Part shown: positions 11,267 through 22,860 of the stretch, one piece after another
How the letters are laid out: each line of letters opens with the position of its first letter
How positions within the stretch are numbered: position 1 is the first letter of the stretch
Assembly: GCA_030280995.1 (NCBI GenBank)
Contig: JASXTE010000004.1
Span: forward strand, 19,173,185 to 19,237,184
Direction: 5' to 3'
DNA from: Hemileia vastatrix
Taxonomy: Eukaryota; Basidiomycota; Pucciniomycetes; Pucciniales; Zaghouaniaceae
Length of the DNA stretch: 64,000 nt
The notes under the pieces: model-generated
Database searches by the model: none
The model's input: only the letters and a program-made list of their open reading frames with translations
What the model was told of the DNA's origin: nothing
Program-made: the position numbers and the translations under genes

Positions 11267-11555
11267 TGTCAGTTCTGGCAAATCTGCACTTAATTTAAAT
11301 GTGGATCTCAAACCAAATCAGCACTTAAATTTTGCAAAAAAGTCACATATTTCAAAACTGGGTGTCAGCTATGACTTCAAATCAGCACTTTTTCCTGATT
11401 TTTTTTCACAACCACATGTTGGCCACATAATTTCTATTGGGTAGGCAAGGTGGTTGTTTGTGGTTAATTTCACTTAATCATTTCATGTGTGACTATTATT
11501 CTTTATATAAATAGTGCTGCAGCACAGTAGAGTATTCAACACCTGCCCCTTGACA
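11267..11555 (-). repeat. Probable 3' long terminal repeat of the copia element
   Basis: On the minus strand it begins TGTCAAGGGGCAGGTG and ends CCAGAACTGACA, giving TGTCA/TGACA ends. A TATATAAAG box lies on the same strand. It sits about 210 bases beyond the end of the RNase H frame. The copy expected at the right end was not found, so limits rest on one copy. Confidence 0.5.
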
Positions 11556-11765
11556 AGACATAGGATGAGATTTAAGATTAATAATTATTTTTTTTAAAAT
11601 TTTAATCTATATTTATATATTTGTTTATGTATATTCAGAACAGAATTTTTTTTTGATATTTTGTGTTTATATCTGTTTTATCTTGTAGTAGTGGTTAGGT
11701 AAGATGTAAGGAAGAGAAAAAAGAAAAGAAGAAAGAAAAGAGGAATGAAAGAGAGAGAAAAAAAT

Positions 11766-13500
11766 CTATGGTGGCATTGAGACTTTAGGCTTAGATATGG
11801 ATGACTGATGTAGAGTAGGTGTTAAAGGTTTAGTGAGAATGTTGGCTAATTGGTCATTGGATTTTACCCATGTTACAGTATCAAGGCCTCAGTATAGTTG
11901 TTCATTTACATAGTAGAATTCACTTTCCATATGTCAGGTACACTTGTTTGATGATTTATCTGTAGAAATATTTATGGTTGATTCATTGTCACAATGGAGT
12001 TCTAGTTTTCCTTTGAAGTTGATAATGTCTTAGAGTAAGTCTTTAATCCATATTCCTTTTTTAGTTGTGCAACTTAGAGCTATTAGTTCCATGTGACTTG
12101 TTGAGCCTGCTACACGTGATAATCTATTTGACAACCATTAAATTGAGCAGCCTTGTACCATGATGAGTGATCTGCCTGTTGATTTAGAGTATTGACCTTC
12201 CCAAATTGCATCACTGTACCCTACTAGATTTGTTTTACATGTTTTATTTAATATATTGGGGTGGAGAGTCAGGCAATAGTTGTTGGTGTGTTGCAGATAG
12301 GTGACTAAATGTATTAAGGCTAACTAGTGCTCATTTGTTGTGAACTTGGAGAATTGTGCTAAGTAGCTCACATTGAAGGAGAGATCAGGTCATGATCCAC
12401 TAGCAACATAGCTTAACAATCTGTTAATTGAGAGATATTTTGTTGGTTTGATGGGATGACTGTCTTGTGGAGCAGTTTTTAAATTGGTTGAGTGGGGTAG
12501 GAGAGTATTTTTTGTTGATTAGTTTTGTTTATGAGAGGATGAAGCCCTTTGAATCTCTATTCACTTAGATTCCAACAATTGAATGCATACCTTGCTCCCA
12601 TTTAATTGTTAGTTCCTGACTGAGTAGTTGTTGGAGAGATGCAAGGGTTTCTGTTTTGTTGGCTGTAACCAAGCTATCATCCACATGAATCCAAAATATT
12701 GTGGATTCATTGTTTGTGTGTAGTACATAAAGGCTTGCATCATAGGGTGATAGAGTATATCCATTATTTTGAGTTTTCCCTAAGATATTTAGCCACCAGC
12801 ATCTCTCTTCCTAGAAAGTGCCATATAATGCTTTTTTAAGCTTGAGGGAATTTCTGTCACACTTTTCAACACTTGAAGAATCTTTAACCCATATCTCTTC
12901 ATCAATTTTTCTGTGGAAGTATGCTGCAGTGACATCAAATGAGTGAACAGGCCAGTTGTTGATTTCAGAAATGGTTAGTATTAATCATTTAGCAGTGAAT
13001 GTGGCTATTGGTGGTAAGGTTTTGTTGTAATAAATTCCCGCTACTTGCTTGAAACCTTTGGCTACATATCATGCTTTTCTCCTAATAATGTTTTCCTGCT
13101 TGTCTGTTTTTTTGGTGAAAACCCATTTGGTATCAGTTATTTGAGTCTCAGCGAGTGGTTCTAAATGTTCCAAGACATCCATATTGGACATATTTCAAGT
13201 TCATCAAGGCACACTTGTCTCCATTGTTTGACATTAGCTGATCTGGATAATTTCTCAAAAGTTTTTGGGGAAGTCAAAGCCAGGTATGCCAATGCCTTTT
13301 TAATGTCATTGATTAGCTCCTCTTGTTCATCAAACAGCTTTTCAGCTGTAAAATTGCCAAGTATTTGGGAATCTCTTGTAGGATCAGGAGTTGCTTGATT
13401 TATGATATGGGGAATTGAAATTTTTGTATTCTGTGAAGGGGAAGGGGGGAAAGAAGCCCCTTCCAATATGATGATTTTTTTTAAATCTGGTTAAAAGAAC
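11766..13500 (-). pseudogene. Copia reverse transcriptase and RNase H
   Basis: Reads leftward. The segment at 13161-13466 precedes the polymerase (LARLALTSPKTF-like spacer region, seen as KALAYLALTSPKTFEKLS). It is followed by WVFTKKTDK-like and SFDVTAAYFH-like polymerase stretches in shifted frames near 12900-13130. The RNase H end (about 12450-11766) has a VKSNDQLANILTKPL motif, the usual copia RNase H tail, and stops at 11766. Several stop codons and frame changes show it is inactive. The pol frame of copia elements makes the cDNA from the element's RNA. Confidence 0.75.
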
Positions 13501-14433
13501 ATTCAACCTTTATATACTTGAGAGAAGCCAATCAGTGTGCATTTAATTGCTCTGTTATCTAGTTTCTGTCTATATTCTCATGGAATATGAACTAAAGAAG
13601 TGCTACCAAAAGGTCATATTAGATAAACAGATAGAAAAGTGCCAAGCAATGCTTTATGGGGTGTTGTATTTGGGAATGTCTTGTTAAGAAGGCAGTTGAT
13701 AATATATGCTGCCCACTTTCACTACGCAATATAGGGGGTGGACTTGCCAGCAAGTCCTCAACCTGAACTCAGATGGAACTCAGACTGAACTCATACTGAA
13801 CCCATACTAATCTCTACTTGAACATCCACCAAAAACTGTTCTGCTGAGTGGTGTTCATCCCTGATTGTATTGTTCCTTTATCAATAGCTCAATGTGTGTT
13901 TAATCTGTGGTGAGTTTAGGTCCAAGGTTGCAGACTTGCTAGCAAGTCTGCCCCCCATATTGTGTGGTGTTATATGCAAAGCCCCAGAAGAATTTTGGTA
14001 AGCTACTGTCAAGTAATATTGTCCTTCCCATGTCATATACTGAGCTATTCTATTATTTAATTTTCCGATTTTTACCATGATAGTATGGTAGAGATAGTTC
14101 ATGAATTACACCTTTATATGTCAAGAAGTTGTTGAGTTGCTTTTTAACAAACTCTCCTCAATTTTCTGAGAAAAATATTTTGATTCATGTGGAACATTGG
14201 GTTTCCAGCCTGTTCATTACTTCAATTAGTTTAGCAGATGTCTCTGACTTCTGTTTTAGAATGTGACATTCAGTGTATGAATTGGTGAAATCTTTAATAG
14301 TTAATTCATACAAACCATTGTTAAACATTTCCTCCTCTAGGGATCCAATCAGGTCAGCAGTTATTAACTCAAGTCTTTGGAATTTAAAGTGTAGAAAGAA
14401 TATTACAGTCTCCTTGATGTAAGAAGAATCCAA
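13501..14433 (-). pseudogene. Copia integrase core, split by a miniature element
   Basis: The core begins near FKFQRLELITADLIGSLEEE, with the first catalytic Asp in ITADL. It continues through LYELTIKDFTNSYTECHI. A stop interrupts the second Asp/Glu region near 14150. The LPKFFWGFAY helix ends at the miniature CACTA element (13720-13969) and the frame resumes beyond it with AAYIINCLLNKTFPNTTPH. This matches the copia integrase layout. It would insert the cDNA if intact. Confidence 0.78.
13720..13969 (+). mobile_element. Miniature CACTA-type element, 250 bases
   Basis: Ends CACTACGCAATATAGGGGG and the inverse (TATTGTGTGGTG), each next to a GGACTTGC(T/C)AGCAAGTCC-like palindrome. The interior has AGTTCAGTATG/AGTTCCATCTG-type repeats. 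Flanks are TTT and TTA, an imperfect 3-base duplication. It interrupts the copia integrase. Confidence 0.88.
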
Positions 14434-15749
14434 GGGAGTTGGATAAACAGAAGTAAACCCTGTCCCTTTAAATTAAATAAGAGTTAAAAATTAACTAAGC
14501 TAAATTGTCTACTTGATATAAAATGACTAGTTGAACAATTGTTTTCAACAGTTTTGAGATTTTGAATCAGTGTTGTTTTAGTTAAGGAAAAGAAATACAA
14601 CAGTAAAGTTGTACTGAGAAATGTTATTTAAATGATTGAATTTATATATTTTTATAAAGTTTTTATTTTAATGAACAGATGTTAATATTGAGTCTCTAAA
14701 GTTGAGACCTTTACAATGGTACCCTATATAACTACACAATATAGGGGGTGGACTTTCTAGCAAGTCCTCAACCTGAAGTCAGATGGAACTCAGACTGAAC
14801 TCATACTGAACCCATACTGAACTCTACTTGAACACCCACATAAAACTGTTCTGCGGAGCGGTTTTTGTCCCTGACTGTATGGTTCCTTTATCAATAGCTC
14901 AATGTGTGTTCAATATGTGGTGAGTTTGGGTCCAAGGTTGTGGACTCACTAGCAAGTCGGCCCCCCATATTGTGTGGTGTATGTATATATTTATGATTTG
15001 TTATATAAAACTTATGAAGTGTTATGTAAGAGTGTTATTCTAATAAGGGTATTACAAATTATAAAATTTTATGTAAATAAAGATTGTTGTTGTTGTATAT
15101 GTGTTGTTATGATAGCTGATAAGTTGTATTATTGTCTCAAATTTTTTTTCTACAGCCTGTATATGCATAGCTAAGTCATGTGCCCTAATTTTACTCCTGG
15201 AGCATCCCAGAGCTCATCCAGAGAATACCAGAGGTTGTACAGAGCTCACCCAGAGTATTCTGAAGCTTTTACAGACTTCTGGACTCAATTAGAACCTTAA
15301 AATCTTAATAAAAAGCCTACAGAAATTAAAGAGGATAGGTTTACATCTGGGGAACCTCCAATTAAATTTTGGTACCCTGGGAATCCCTATTCACTGAACT
15401 AATAATAATCAAAGTTATTAAACTATCAAAAATACTTTATAAAATTATTAAAAATATAAGAAAAATAGTAAAAATTCCCAGTAAATTTCAAAAGGCTCTT
15501 GAGACTCATATATTTCATTTCCATGAACTTTTAAACCTACAATTGCACTTCTTGATGGTTAGATAATTGATCTATCTTGACTTATATAATTAGCCTATTT
15601 ACACAATAAAACCATTTGTTCTTTTAATAAAAAAATATAAAGTTATATTTGCTTTTACAATCTCTAAAATAACCATCCTGAATGCTTCTAATATTCCTGA
15701 GTGTTGTACTAAACTTTAGGCTTCCACAACGGTTTGTGGAAATCAGATT
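14434..15749. other. Unresolved insertion inside the copia element
   Basis: Copia coding sequence stops at about 15750 (end of the zinc-binding domain) and resumes at about 14433 (integrase core). The ~1.3 kb between them shows no copia similarity. It contains a miniature CACTA element (14730-14979) and a CAGAGCTCA(T/C)CCAGAG-type repeat near 15205-15260. Clear inverted ends or a target duplication for the block were not found. Confidence 0.5.
14730..14979 (+). mobile_element. Miniature CACTA-type element, 250 bases
   Basis: Nearly the same as the copy at 13720. The left end has drifted to AACTACACAATATAGGGGG and the right end is ATTGTGTGGTG. TAT duplications at 14727-14729 and 14980-14982 confirm the limits. 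Confidence 0.9.
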
Positions 15750-16019
15750 TCATGATTGAGTACTTTTTGAGATCTTGCATATTTCACAAGATATGTTGCC
15801 ATTGTGTATGGAAGATGAAAGAACTATTTCCAGGCCACAGTCAATTAATTTCTTTATTTGTCTCATACTAGTATGGCCAAATAAACAATGATAATAATAT
15901 AGTTGGCTGTTTTCTTCATCTGATAATTTTTTGTTGTTTGATTTAGGTGGAAGCTTATTAACAGACAATAAGATGGATGGATCAAAAAGGGATATCAAAT
16001 TAAGGATAACTTCAGGCAA
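15750..16019 (-). pseudogene. Copia GAG-pre-integrase zinc-binding domain
   Basis: It contains YYYHCLFGHTSMRQIKKLID followed by CEICKISKSTQ, the His-His-Cys-Cys pattern of the copia pre-integrase domain. In intact elements this zinc finger sits at the integrase N-terminus. The frame stops soon after, at the edge of the unresolved insertion. Confidence 0.8.
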
Positions 16020-16129
16020 GTTGTAAGGGATAGATAATAATTTTTTTTAGGTTTTCAGTTTTTGGATATTGAAGAAGCCAAAAACAGTTGATTAAAGTGG
16101 CTTTCAGAATTTACTCATTTTGGAATATG

Positions 16130-16430
16130 ATATATACATTGTTCTGGTTGTTTAATGACATTTTAGCACCTGCTCATATTAATGAGGCTGGAGAGATCAA
16201 CATAAAAGTGGATTTTTTACAGAAGTATACATTTTTAATGAGAACTTTATTCCCACCCAGATCAATAAAATGCATGGTTCCCTTCCCTGTATTGAAGTTA
16301 GGGCCATTTTCAGTAGCTAATTTGAGGTTGATAGGGTTAACAAGGGTGATGAAGTCAGCTATCTTGGAACTGTCACCTGTTAGGTGGTGTGTGGCTCCAG
16401 TGTTGTCAACTGCAGGTTATTGTGATTTTA
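16130..16430 (-). pseudogene. Copia aspartic protease
   Basis: The minus strand reads VDNTGATHHLTGDSSK, matching the copia protease active site (usually DSGATxH), with the catalytic Asp present. An ILISPASLI-like segment follows, with a stop codon after it. This enzyme cuts the Gag-Pol polyprotein in intact elements. It is partly covered by an unrelated plus-strand open frame that I judge a shadow. Confidence 0.72.
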
Positions 16431-16449
16431 TTGGATTGGAGCGTGATTG

Positions 16450-17151
16450 TTAGTTTTTCAAAATCAGCTACAGCTTCCTCATGGGAGTCAACCAAATCTA
16501 TTATTTTTTCTGATCTGGTTCAGTTATTTTTGGTTTGGGGGGATCACAAGAATGAAATCTGCTAAGGTATGTGGGGAAAAATGAGTCCATTTTCTGTTGA
16601 GGTCTTGGTTTTTCAACAAGTCTGAAAGTAGGTCTAGCAGTGAATTGGGCGGGTTGATGTGGTATATTTTGAAATGAAATCTGGAAGTTTGTCAAAGTTG
16701 GATATTTCTCCATATAGGAGGTGTGCCTTAAACTTAGATTGAATGTATGGTTTTAGTGTGGAAGAAAAGGTGGTTGATGTCCAGAGGGTGGTTAGGGACA
16801 ATATTTGTGCAAATGTTGAGAAGAATTGAATTTCAAAATTTTTTTTCAAGCTGTAAGTGTAAGCTTCTGGTAAAAAATTGGTTGTGGAAACTGATGGTTT
16901 TTCTAAGTTGTGTTCCAGTTCACTCTTCTTCACAAGAGAAGGGACTGTTGGATAGCTTATTGGGTAAGCTCTATGGATGCAAATTCTTTCCAAAGTTGTC
17001 TCTATGATGTGATTCATTGTGATACTGGATAGTTAGTTAACATCAATGGACATATCAATTTCAGCTTCTCAAAGTACCTTGCTTTTTATGCTTGTTAACT
17101 CATCAACAGCACTGTGGAGAATGATGGAGAAGAAGTCATCTTAAATGAAAC
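16450..17151 (-). pseudogene. Copia gag, downstream half
   Basis: Reads leftward from the gypsy A insertion point through DDFFSIILHSAVDELTSIKS and MNHIIETTLERICIHR to a basic region near 16500. It contains stop codons. The frame is continuous with 25627-25960 once the gypsy element and one GAAAC duplication are removed. In intact elements it encodes the capsid protein. Confidence 0.6.
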
Positions 17152-17945
17152 TGTCACCTAACAACCTACGCACAAGGTCAAGGGTGTTCCTAGAAAGTGA
17201 GATGGAGGGAGGAGTTTAGAGACTTCTTCAAAGTACAGAGGTAATATTTGAGGAAGTGATTCAAAGATGAGTCGAAGGAAGAGCTTCTTCTTTGAGATAT
17301 TTTTGATTAGAATATCAATATTATATAAAGGTGATATTGATATTCTTAGGATCTCACAACAGGTTGTAAACTCAATAATCAAATATTTAAGTTTTTAGAA
17401 ATGATTACTGAGAAAATAAGGAAATTTACAATAATAATGATTTAACCTGAAGCTTTACCACTATTAAATATATATACATTTTATAATTTAATTCTAAATA
17501 ATGTCAAACCAAAATCCAATCCCTTTTATATCCACTAGTCCTCCTTGCATTGACCTCATGCCCATCCATCATTCCGCACACCACAGACCTCCGAAAAAAC
17601 ACCCGTTACACCTGCACCCTCCTCACTAACATCTGTTAACCCTTTTAACCTCCACTAACCTTCCCGTCCATGCTCACCACCCCTGTTAATAACCCACAGA
17701 AACATAATAAACCTTTAGCGGAATATTTTATTGGCCGTTGCGCTGTGCATCACCTATCAAAGAAAAGACTGAACACACTATTAAGAGATTAACTAATTTA
17801 GATTAGCGCAGTTGAATAGTGAGTACACAAAGGAAAGTTGCAGTTGCTATGTAGAATCACTTCTGTGCTTTTAATATGGATTTAGACCTCTTTATTATTT
17901 ATTTAATGAGCTGCTTTTGCCTTGAGTGTCACGTGGCACGTGACA
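17152..17945 (-). repeat. 3' long terminal repeat of gypsy A
   Basis: 794 bases, starting TGTCACCTAACAACCTACGC and ending CACGTGGCACGTGACA on the plus strand. It closely matches 24820-25626 and the solo copy at 42950-43753. It contains GGATATAAAAGGG on the minus strand, a TATA box matching the direction of gag-pol. Confidence 0.92.
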
Positions 17946-18043
17946 GATTCCTGGGTATAAGACGCAAGCTCCGTTTAGCGTGAGACACATTCTTCCCACA
18001 CTATTAATTTTTTTCTTTTACTCCTTCTTTTAAAATTTTTATT

Positions 18044-19024
18044 ATGTCTAACTTCCCCACTCCCATTCCAATGCCTCCACACTCCAAAGCTGATGGCAGT
18101 ACTGTTACTTGCCAATATTCTCACGCTTGCATGGCTTGTGCATCAATGGAGTATTTCTGCGTTGAAAGCATGGCCACACGAGGACCTCTCTGGAAATGCA
18201 AATTTTGTTTCTGGAGACGGGTGACTTGTGATGCCCTTACGAAAAATGGGGATATCAAGAGAAAGTTTACGGGGACTAAGTACTGGGTGATCCCTAAGAC
18301 CAAAAAGGTGATTGAAGATATTTGGGATGTATTGGTCAGTGATGATTGATTGGTGGAAGAAGAGGAGAACGAGGTCAAAGATACCGTGGTGACTTGGGTA
18401 GCCCAGGCCACAGGTTGAAAACAAGGGGTGTAAGAAGAGGTGGATGAATTAGTTGAAGAGGATAAGGATGAGGTTCCCATTGCAAACTGTACTCCGAAAA
18501 AACAATGGATGATCATTGAGGATGATGATGAAGAGGAGAAGGGAGTGACAATAGAGGTCACTCCAAGGCTGTTTTTAGAACCCGATCCTGTTTTTGGAAA
18601 GTTTTACCTTTTTCTTGTTTCAAGTTTTTTTTTTTTTGAGTTTACACTGATGACTATACGTTATAATTTTTAGAATTCAGATTTCATTAAAGAAGATCCA
18701 ATTGTGGAAGCTATTCCATTGCTTCCAGTTGAGGCCAGTAAACTGGCGGTTGATTCAAAGGAGGAGGATGAGGAAACCCTTGACCAGGTGTGGTCAAAGA
18801 AGCCTTGGCAGGGTCAACGAGTTTGATTTGTTGAAAGCTTAAGGGACAAGATCAACAAGATTTTTGATTCCTCCTCCTTCAATGTGGCAGAAGAGTTACT
18901 TGAAATTGAAGAGGTGGTACCAGTAGGAGAGGAGGAGGAATTTGAAAAATGCAGAAAGGAAATAAGGGTGTTGTTGGAGAAAATGAAGAAATTGGTTTGG
19001 GAGAAAATGCAGGAGAAGATTTGA
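18044..19024 (+). CDS. Antisense gene of gypsy A: Zn2Cys6-like cysteine cluster with acidic tail
   Basis: The ATG at 18044 follows a pyrimidine-rich leader and a GTATAAGAC box just inside the terminal repeat. The N-terminus contains CMACASMEYFC then CKFCFWRRVTC, that is C-x2-C-x6-C, 12 residues, C-x2-C-x6-C, which fits fungal Zn2Cys6 DNA-binding clusters. The rest is very acidic (EDDDEEEKG, EEEEFEKC) and lysine-rich at the end. The first exon ends at 18349 in a stop. Later open blocks (about 18440-18600, 18674-18825, 18830-19024) need splicing or read-through, and one GT-AG intron fits 18600-18673. It may regulate the element or bind DNA; function is inference. Confidence 0.55.
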
Positions 19025-19059
19025 AATGGGTAGAGAAAAATAGAAAAGAGGGAAGGGAA

Positions 19060-19970
19060 AAAAAAAGTGGAAAGCAAATGTAATTTGTGTATTTATCTAT
19101 TCTATTGATTTTGTTGTTTTAATTGAAATTTTATTATATGTTTTATAAGATTTTGAAAGGGAAAGAAAAATAAAGAAAGAAGAAAAATATTTGAATAAAA
19201 TTTTGTTTTAAATTTTGAATGAAGAAAATAATGGATATTTAACTGAGGAAATTTTAGTTTAAGTTTTGAAAAGAAAAAAAAATTTTAAGTAAGAAAAAAT
19301 AGTTGATTGAAAATTTAGGTTTTTTATGCTTTTAATGAAAATTTAATGAGAAAAAAGAAAAATTGTTATTTGTGAAAATTTATTCAAGGTTATTTTTGAA
19401 GTTTTTGAGGAATTTCGGTTATTTGAAGGGAAAGGAAAAAAAAATAGTTTTGAAAAAAAAGAATTTGAAAGAAAAGAGTAATTTGTTCAAAGAATTTTAA
19501 AAGAGAGATTTAAAGGTTGAAGTGAAGTTTGAGAAAAATTTTTGTATTGAGTTCGTGAAAAATTTTGATAGTTCAAAGAAAAAGAAATAAGGAAATGAAA
19601 ATTGTATTTTGAAAAAAAGAAAAAAGTTTGAAAGGAGAAAAGAAAGAAAATTAAAGGAATTATTGATTTTTAAGATTTTATTTTGATGAATTTTTTAAGA
19701 CTATGTTTTTGTTTTTTCTAATTTTAATTTATTTTTGATTTAATTTAATTTAATTTATTTATTTTTTTAAAGAAGGTTGAAAAAACTTTTTGAAAAAGAT
19801 TAAGAAAAAAGAAAACACAGTAAGGATTTTTTAGAAGAGAAGAAGTTTTAGAATTTTAAGAAAAGAAAAGAAAAGAAAAGAAAAAAAGAAAAATTAAAGA
19901 GATTTTTAAGGTTTTGGTTTTAAAGGATATTTAAGATGAAAAGATTTTAGGAGTTCAGGGGCGTTAGAAA
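19060..19970. repeat. A/G-rich low-complexity spacer of gypsy A
   Basis: About 900 bases dominated by GAAAA/TTTGA-type words and long purine tracts on the plus strand, between the antisense gene and the pol terminus. No open frame or inverted ends were found. It contains short AAAAG tandem runs near 19858-19890. Confidence 0.6.
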
Positions 19971-20268
19971 CATTGATGGCTGGTTCCCAGGATGTTTTGT
20001 CTGAGTCATTGAGGAAGCCTTCTCATTCCACGAGGTATTGAAGTTTCCCCTTGTGCATTCTTGAATCAAGGATACGGCTTACTTCCCACTCTAGATGGTC
20101 ATCTACTTTGACCGGCTCCGGAGGAGGTTGGTTCCTGCCCAAGTATGTTTCTCGAGCCAGTTCCAGGAGAGATACATGGAAAACAGGGTGAATAGCCTGC
20201 CATTTAGGAGGTAGCTTGAGTCGAAATGCAGTTTTTGAGACTTCAGAGTCATTTTCAAATGGTCCCAA
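19950..20268 (-). pseudogene. Gypsy A integrase C-terminus and chromodomain
   Basis: Contains LPPKWQAIHPVFHVSLLE, the usual integrase-tail motif, then EWEVSRILDSRMHKGKLQYL, a chromodomain start. A TGA stands where the conserved Trp of the YLVxW motif is expected, followed in the same frame by a DKTSWEPA match. In the chromovirus lineage this domain steers insertion to methylated-histone chromatin. The stop removes the end of the domain here. Confidence 0.8.
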
Positions 20269-20724
20269 GTGCTTTTCGGCCAGTTTCTTAGATGGTGGAG
20301 TCGTTTGAATGTTTTGTGCGTTGAGCCATACTTTGTTGCCTGGTTTAAAGGAAGGAGCAGATTGTCAATGTTTGTCGGCCTGTTCCTTGTACCTTCAAAT
20401 TTCTAATTCCAAGTTTGATTTAAGTTCTTCTTGGAGTTGTGATATGGTTCAAAGATAATGTTCCGCAGGATGACTAGTTCCTACATGGATTGAGTTGATT
20501 TGAGGATGTCTTTGATAAAAATTTTCAAAAGGATATTGTTGTGTTGAAGAATGAGTTGAGTTATTATAAGCAAATTCAGCCAATGGTAACCATGTAGTCC
20601 AATTGTCTTGTTGATAACTGACATACATTCAGAGGTATTGCTCTAGGATTTGATTGACCCTTTCTATTTGCCCATCAGTTTCAGGATGATAGGCCATGGA
20701 GAGATTCCTTGTGATTTTGAGTTG

Positions 20725-21250
20725 TCAACACAATTGAGTCCAGAATGTGGATACAAAAAATGAGCCTCTATCTGAAATAATATCATTAGGTAAGCCATGT
20801 TTGGAAAATACGTATTCTAGAAACAATTTTGACAAATAATCTGCTGTAGCAGTAATAGTAGTTTTTATGAAAATAGACATTTTTGAAAATCTATCTACTA
20901 TTACTAATATAGCATCAAAATTATTAGAAAGAGGAAGTTGAGAAATAAAATCCATTGATAAAGATTTCCAAGGTTTAAAGGGAATAGGAAGTGGTTGAAG
21001 CAACCCATGCTTCCGGTGAAGGGGAGCCTCATTCCTATTACATTCGTAACAAGGTATTATATAGGCCTTGATTTTTCTGGTAATTCCTGGCCAGAAGAAA
21101 TCCCTCGCTATTAAATGGTAGGTTTTATCAACACCCAAAATGACCAGCTAATGGAGAATCAGGTCAACTATTGAAAATCCATAATTTTATTTCATTGTTG
21201 TCAGGTATGACTACTCTACCTTTGAAAACTAATAGAACTGATTCAATACC
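20725..21250 (-). pseudogene. Gypsy A integrase core
   Basis: Reads GVDKTYHLIARDFFWPG, then a single-Cys zinc region (CYECNRN), then SMDFISQLPLS and LVIVDRFSKM with the first catalytic Asp in MDF. The second Asp is in IISDRGSFFVS. The frame breaks at 20725 before the Glu. Inserts element cDNA in intact copies. Confidence 0.85.
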
Positions 21251-21414
21251 AAATTTTTAGGCCCATTTCTTTGAGAGTATTTTGTCTTTTAACCCTAAAC
21301 AATAATTGTCCTTTGACTGAGCTTCGAGGATGTTGGATAGTGGATTTTGAAAAGATTAAATTCTCATTGACTTAAGTTGATGAGTCGTTAACATTGATTT
21401 GTTGAAGATTGATT

Positions 21415-21900
21415 TCACATTTGCTGGGTTCTTGTCAGAAAATGCGTCCCCCCGCTGTGGGTGAAAATTTTCCCAACGTGACAGGATATCTGGGACAATA
21501 AAGTTCTTACCTGGCAATAGGAAATAGAAAAAGGAAATTCAGACAGAAGTTCAGCCCACCTGGCCTGACGCCCGGTTAACACTTTGGAAGACATAAAGTA
21601 TTTCAAAGCATTATGGTCAGTCAGGATCTGAAAAGGACTATCTAGGCTGAGAAGAAAAGAGCTCCATTTTTTAAGACAATGAATGATAGCTAAAAACTCT
21701 TTGTCATTAATTTCATAATTTAATTCTGCCACAATGAGTTTGCGTGACTTAAAAGAAACAGGATGAAACAATTTTTTTTCAGGATTGAATTGAGAGATGA
21801 CCCCTGCAATAGCATAATCACTAGCGTCTTTCTCGACTATTTTTGAAGCAGAAGGGTCAAAGTGACAAAGAATTGGATCTGTGGTGAAGACAGTCTTCAA
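21415..21900 (-). pseudogene. Gypsy A RNase H domain
   Basis: KDASDYAIAGVISQF contains the first catalytic Asp of the retroelement RNase H fold. ELNYEINDKEFLAIIHCL gives the Glu helix and ILTDHNALKYFMSSK the following Asp. The frame shifts at about 21440. This domain removes the RNA template during cDNA synthesis in working elements. Confidence 0.87.
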
Positions 21901-22215
21901 TGCTTTGAATTCCTTTTGTGCTGTAGAAGTAAAAACAAAAGGAATATCTTTTCTAAGAAGGGAAGTAAGATTGGAAATAGTTTTAGAGTAATCTTTAATA
22001 AATCTTCAATAGAAATCGGCAAAACCAAAAAATCCTTTGAGGGATTTAACGGTTTTGGGCTCAGGCCATTCCAGGACTATTTGGACCTTTTTGTCGTCCA
22101 TGACTAAACCATCAGTGGAAAATTTAAACTTCAAAAAATCAATAGATTTAAGATGGAATTTGCATTTATTGTCCTTGGCATAGAGACCCTGATCCTGAAG
22201 GCAATTTAGAACCTG

Positions 22216-22860
22216 TCAAACATGATGAATATTTTCATCAAGTGTCTTAGAGAAAATTAAAATATTGTCTAAATAGACAACAACAAATGGTTCAACAACA
22301 TCTTGAAAGATGTCATTAACAAAAGTTTGAAAAGTAGATGGTGCGTTACACAATCCAAAAGGCATTACTAAATATTCAAAACTACCAAATCCAGTGCGCA
22401 TTGCAGTCAGTGGTTCATGACCTTCCGCAATGCAAATAAGATTATAAGCGCCTCTAAGATCAATTTTAGAAAATAAATTAGCACCATTAAAAAGGGTAAG
22501 AAGCAATGACATAGGGGGAACAGGATATGAATTCTTCTTAGTGACTGTGTTGAGCTTTCTATAGTCAACACACAACCTAAGGCTACCATCCTTTTTCTTT
22601 ACAAAAAGAAAAGGGGAGCCGGTTGGAGATTTACTGGCTCTGATGAAATATTTGGCTACATTCGCTGAAATGTAGTCTCAAAGAACTTGAGATTTGTCCT
22701 TCAAAAAAGAATAGACAGGACCTGCTGGAGGTACTGAAACTATTAACTCTATTTGATGGTCGTAGTGTCGATGAGGTGGTAACTTATTGGCCTTGCGGAT
22801 TGAGAAAACATCGAGGAAATCATGATAGATTTCCAATAGAGTTAATTTAATGGCTTAAAC
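22216..22860 (-). pseudogene. Gypsy A reverse transcriptase
   Basis: Reads VKKKDGSLRLCVDYRKLN, then FSKIDLRGAYN with a catalytic Asp, MPFGLCNAPSTFQ, and YLDNILIFSKT. The catalytic pair is normally Asp-Asp; here the second is Asn, a G to A change that should abolish activity. A TGA near 22679 interrupts the upstream part where CGA is expected. Confidence 0.9.

Noticed and set aside
16088..16453. 121-codon plus-strand open frame
   Set aside because: The opposite strand carries the copia protease active site (DNTGATHH), so this frame is a shadow.
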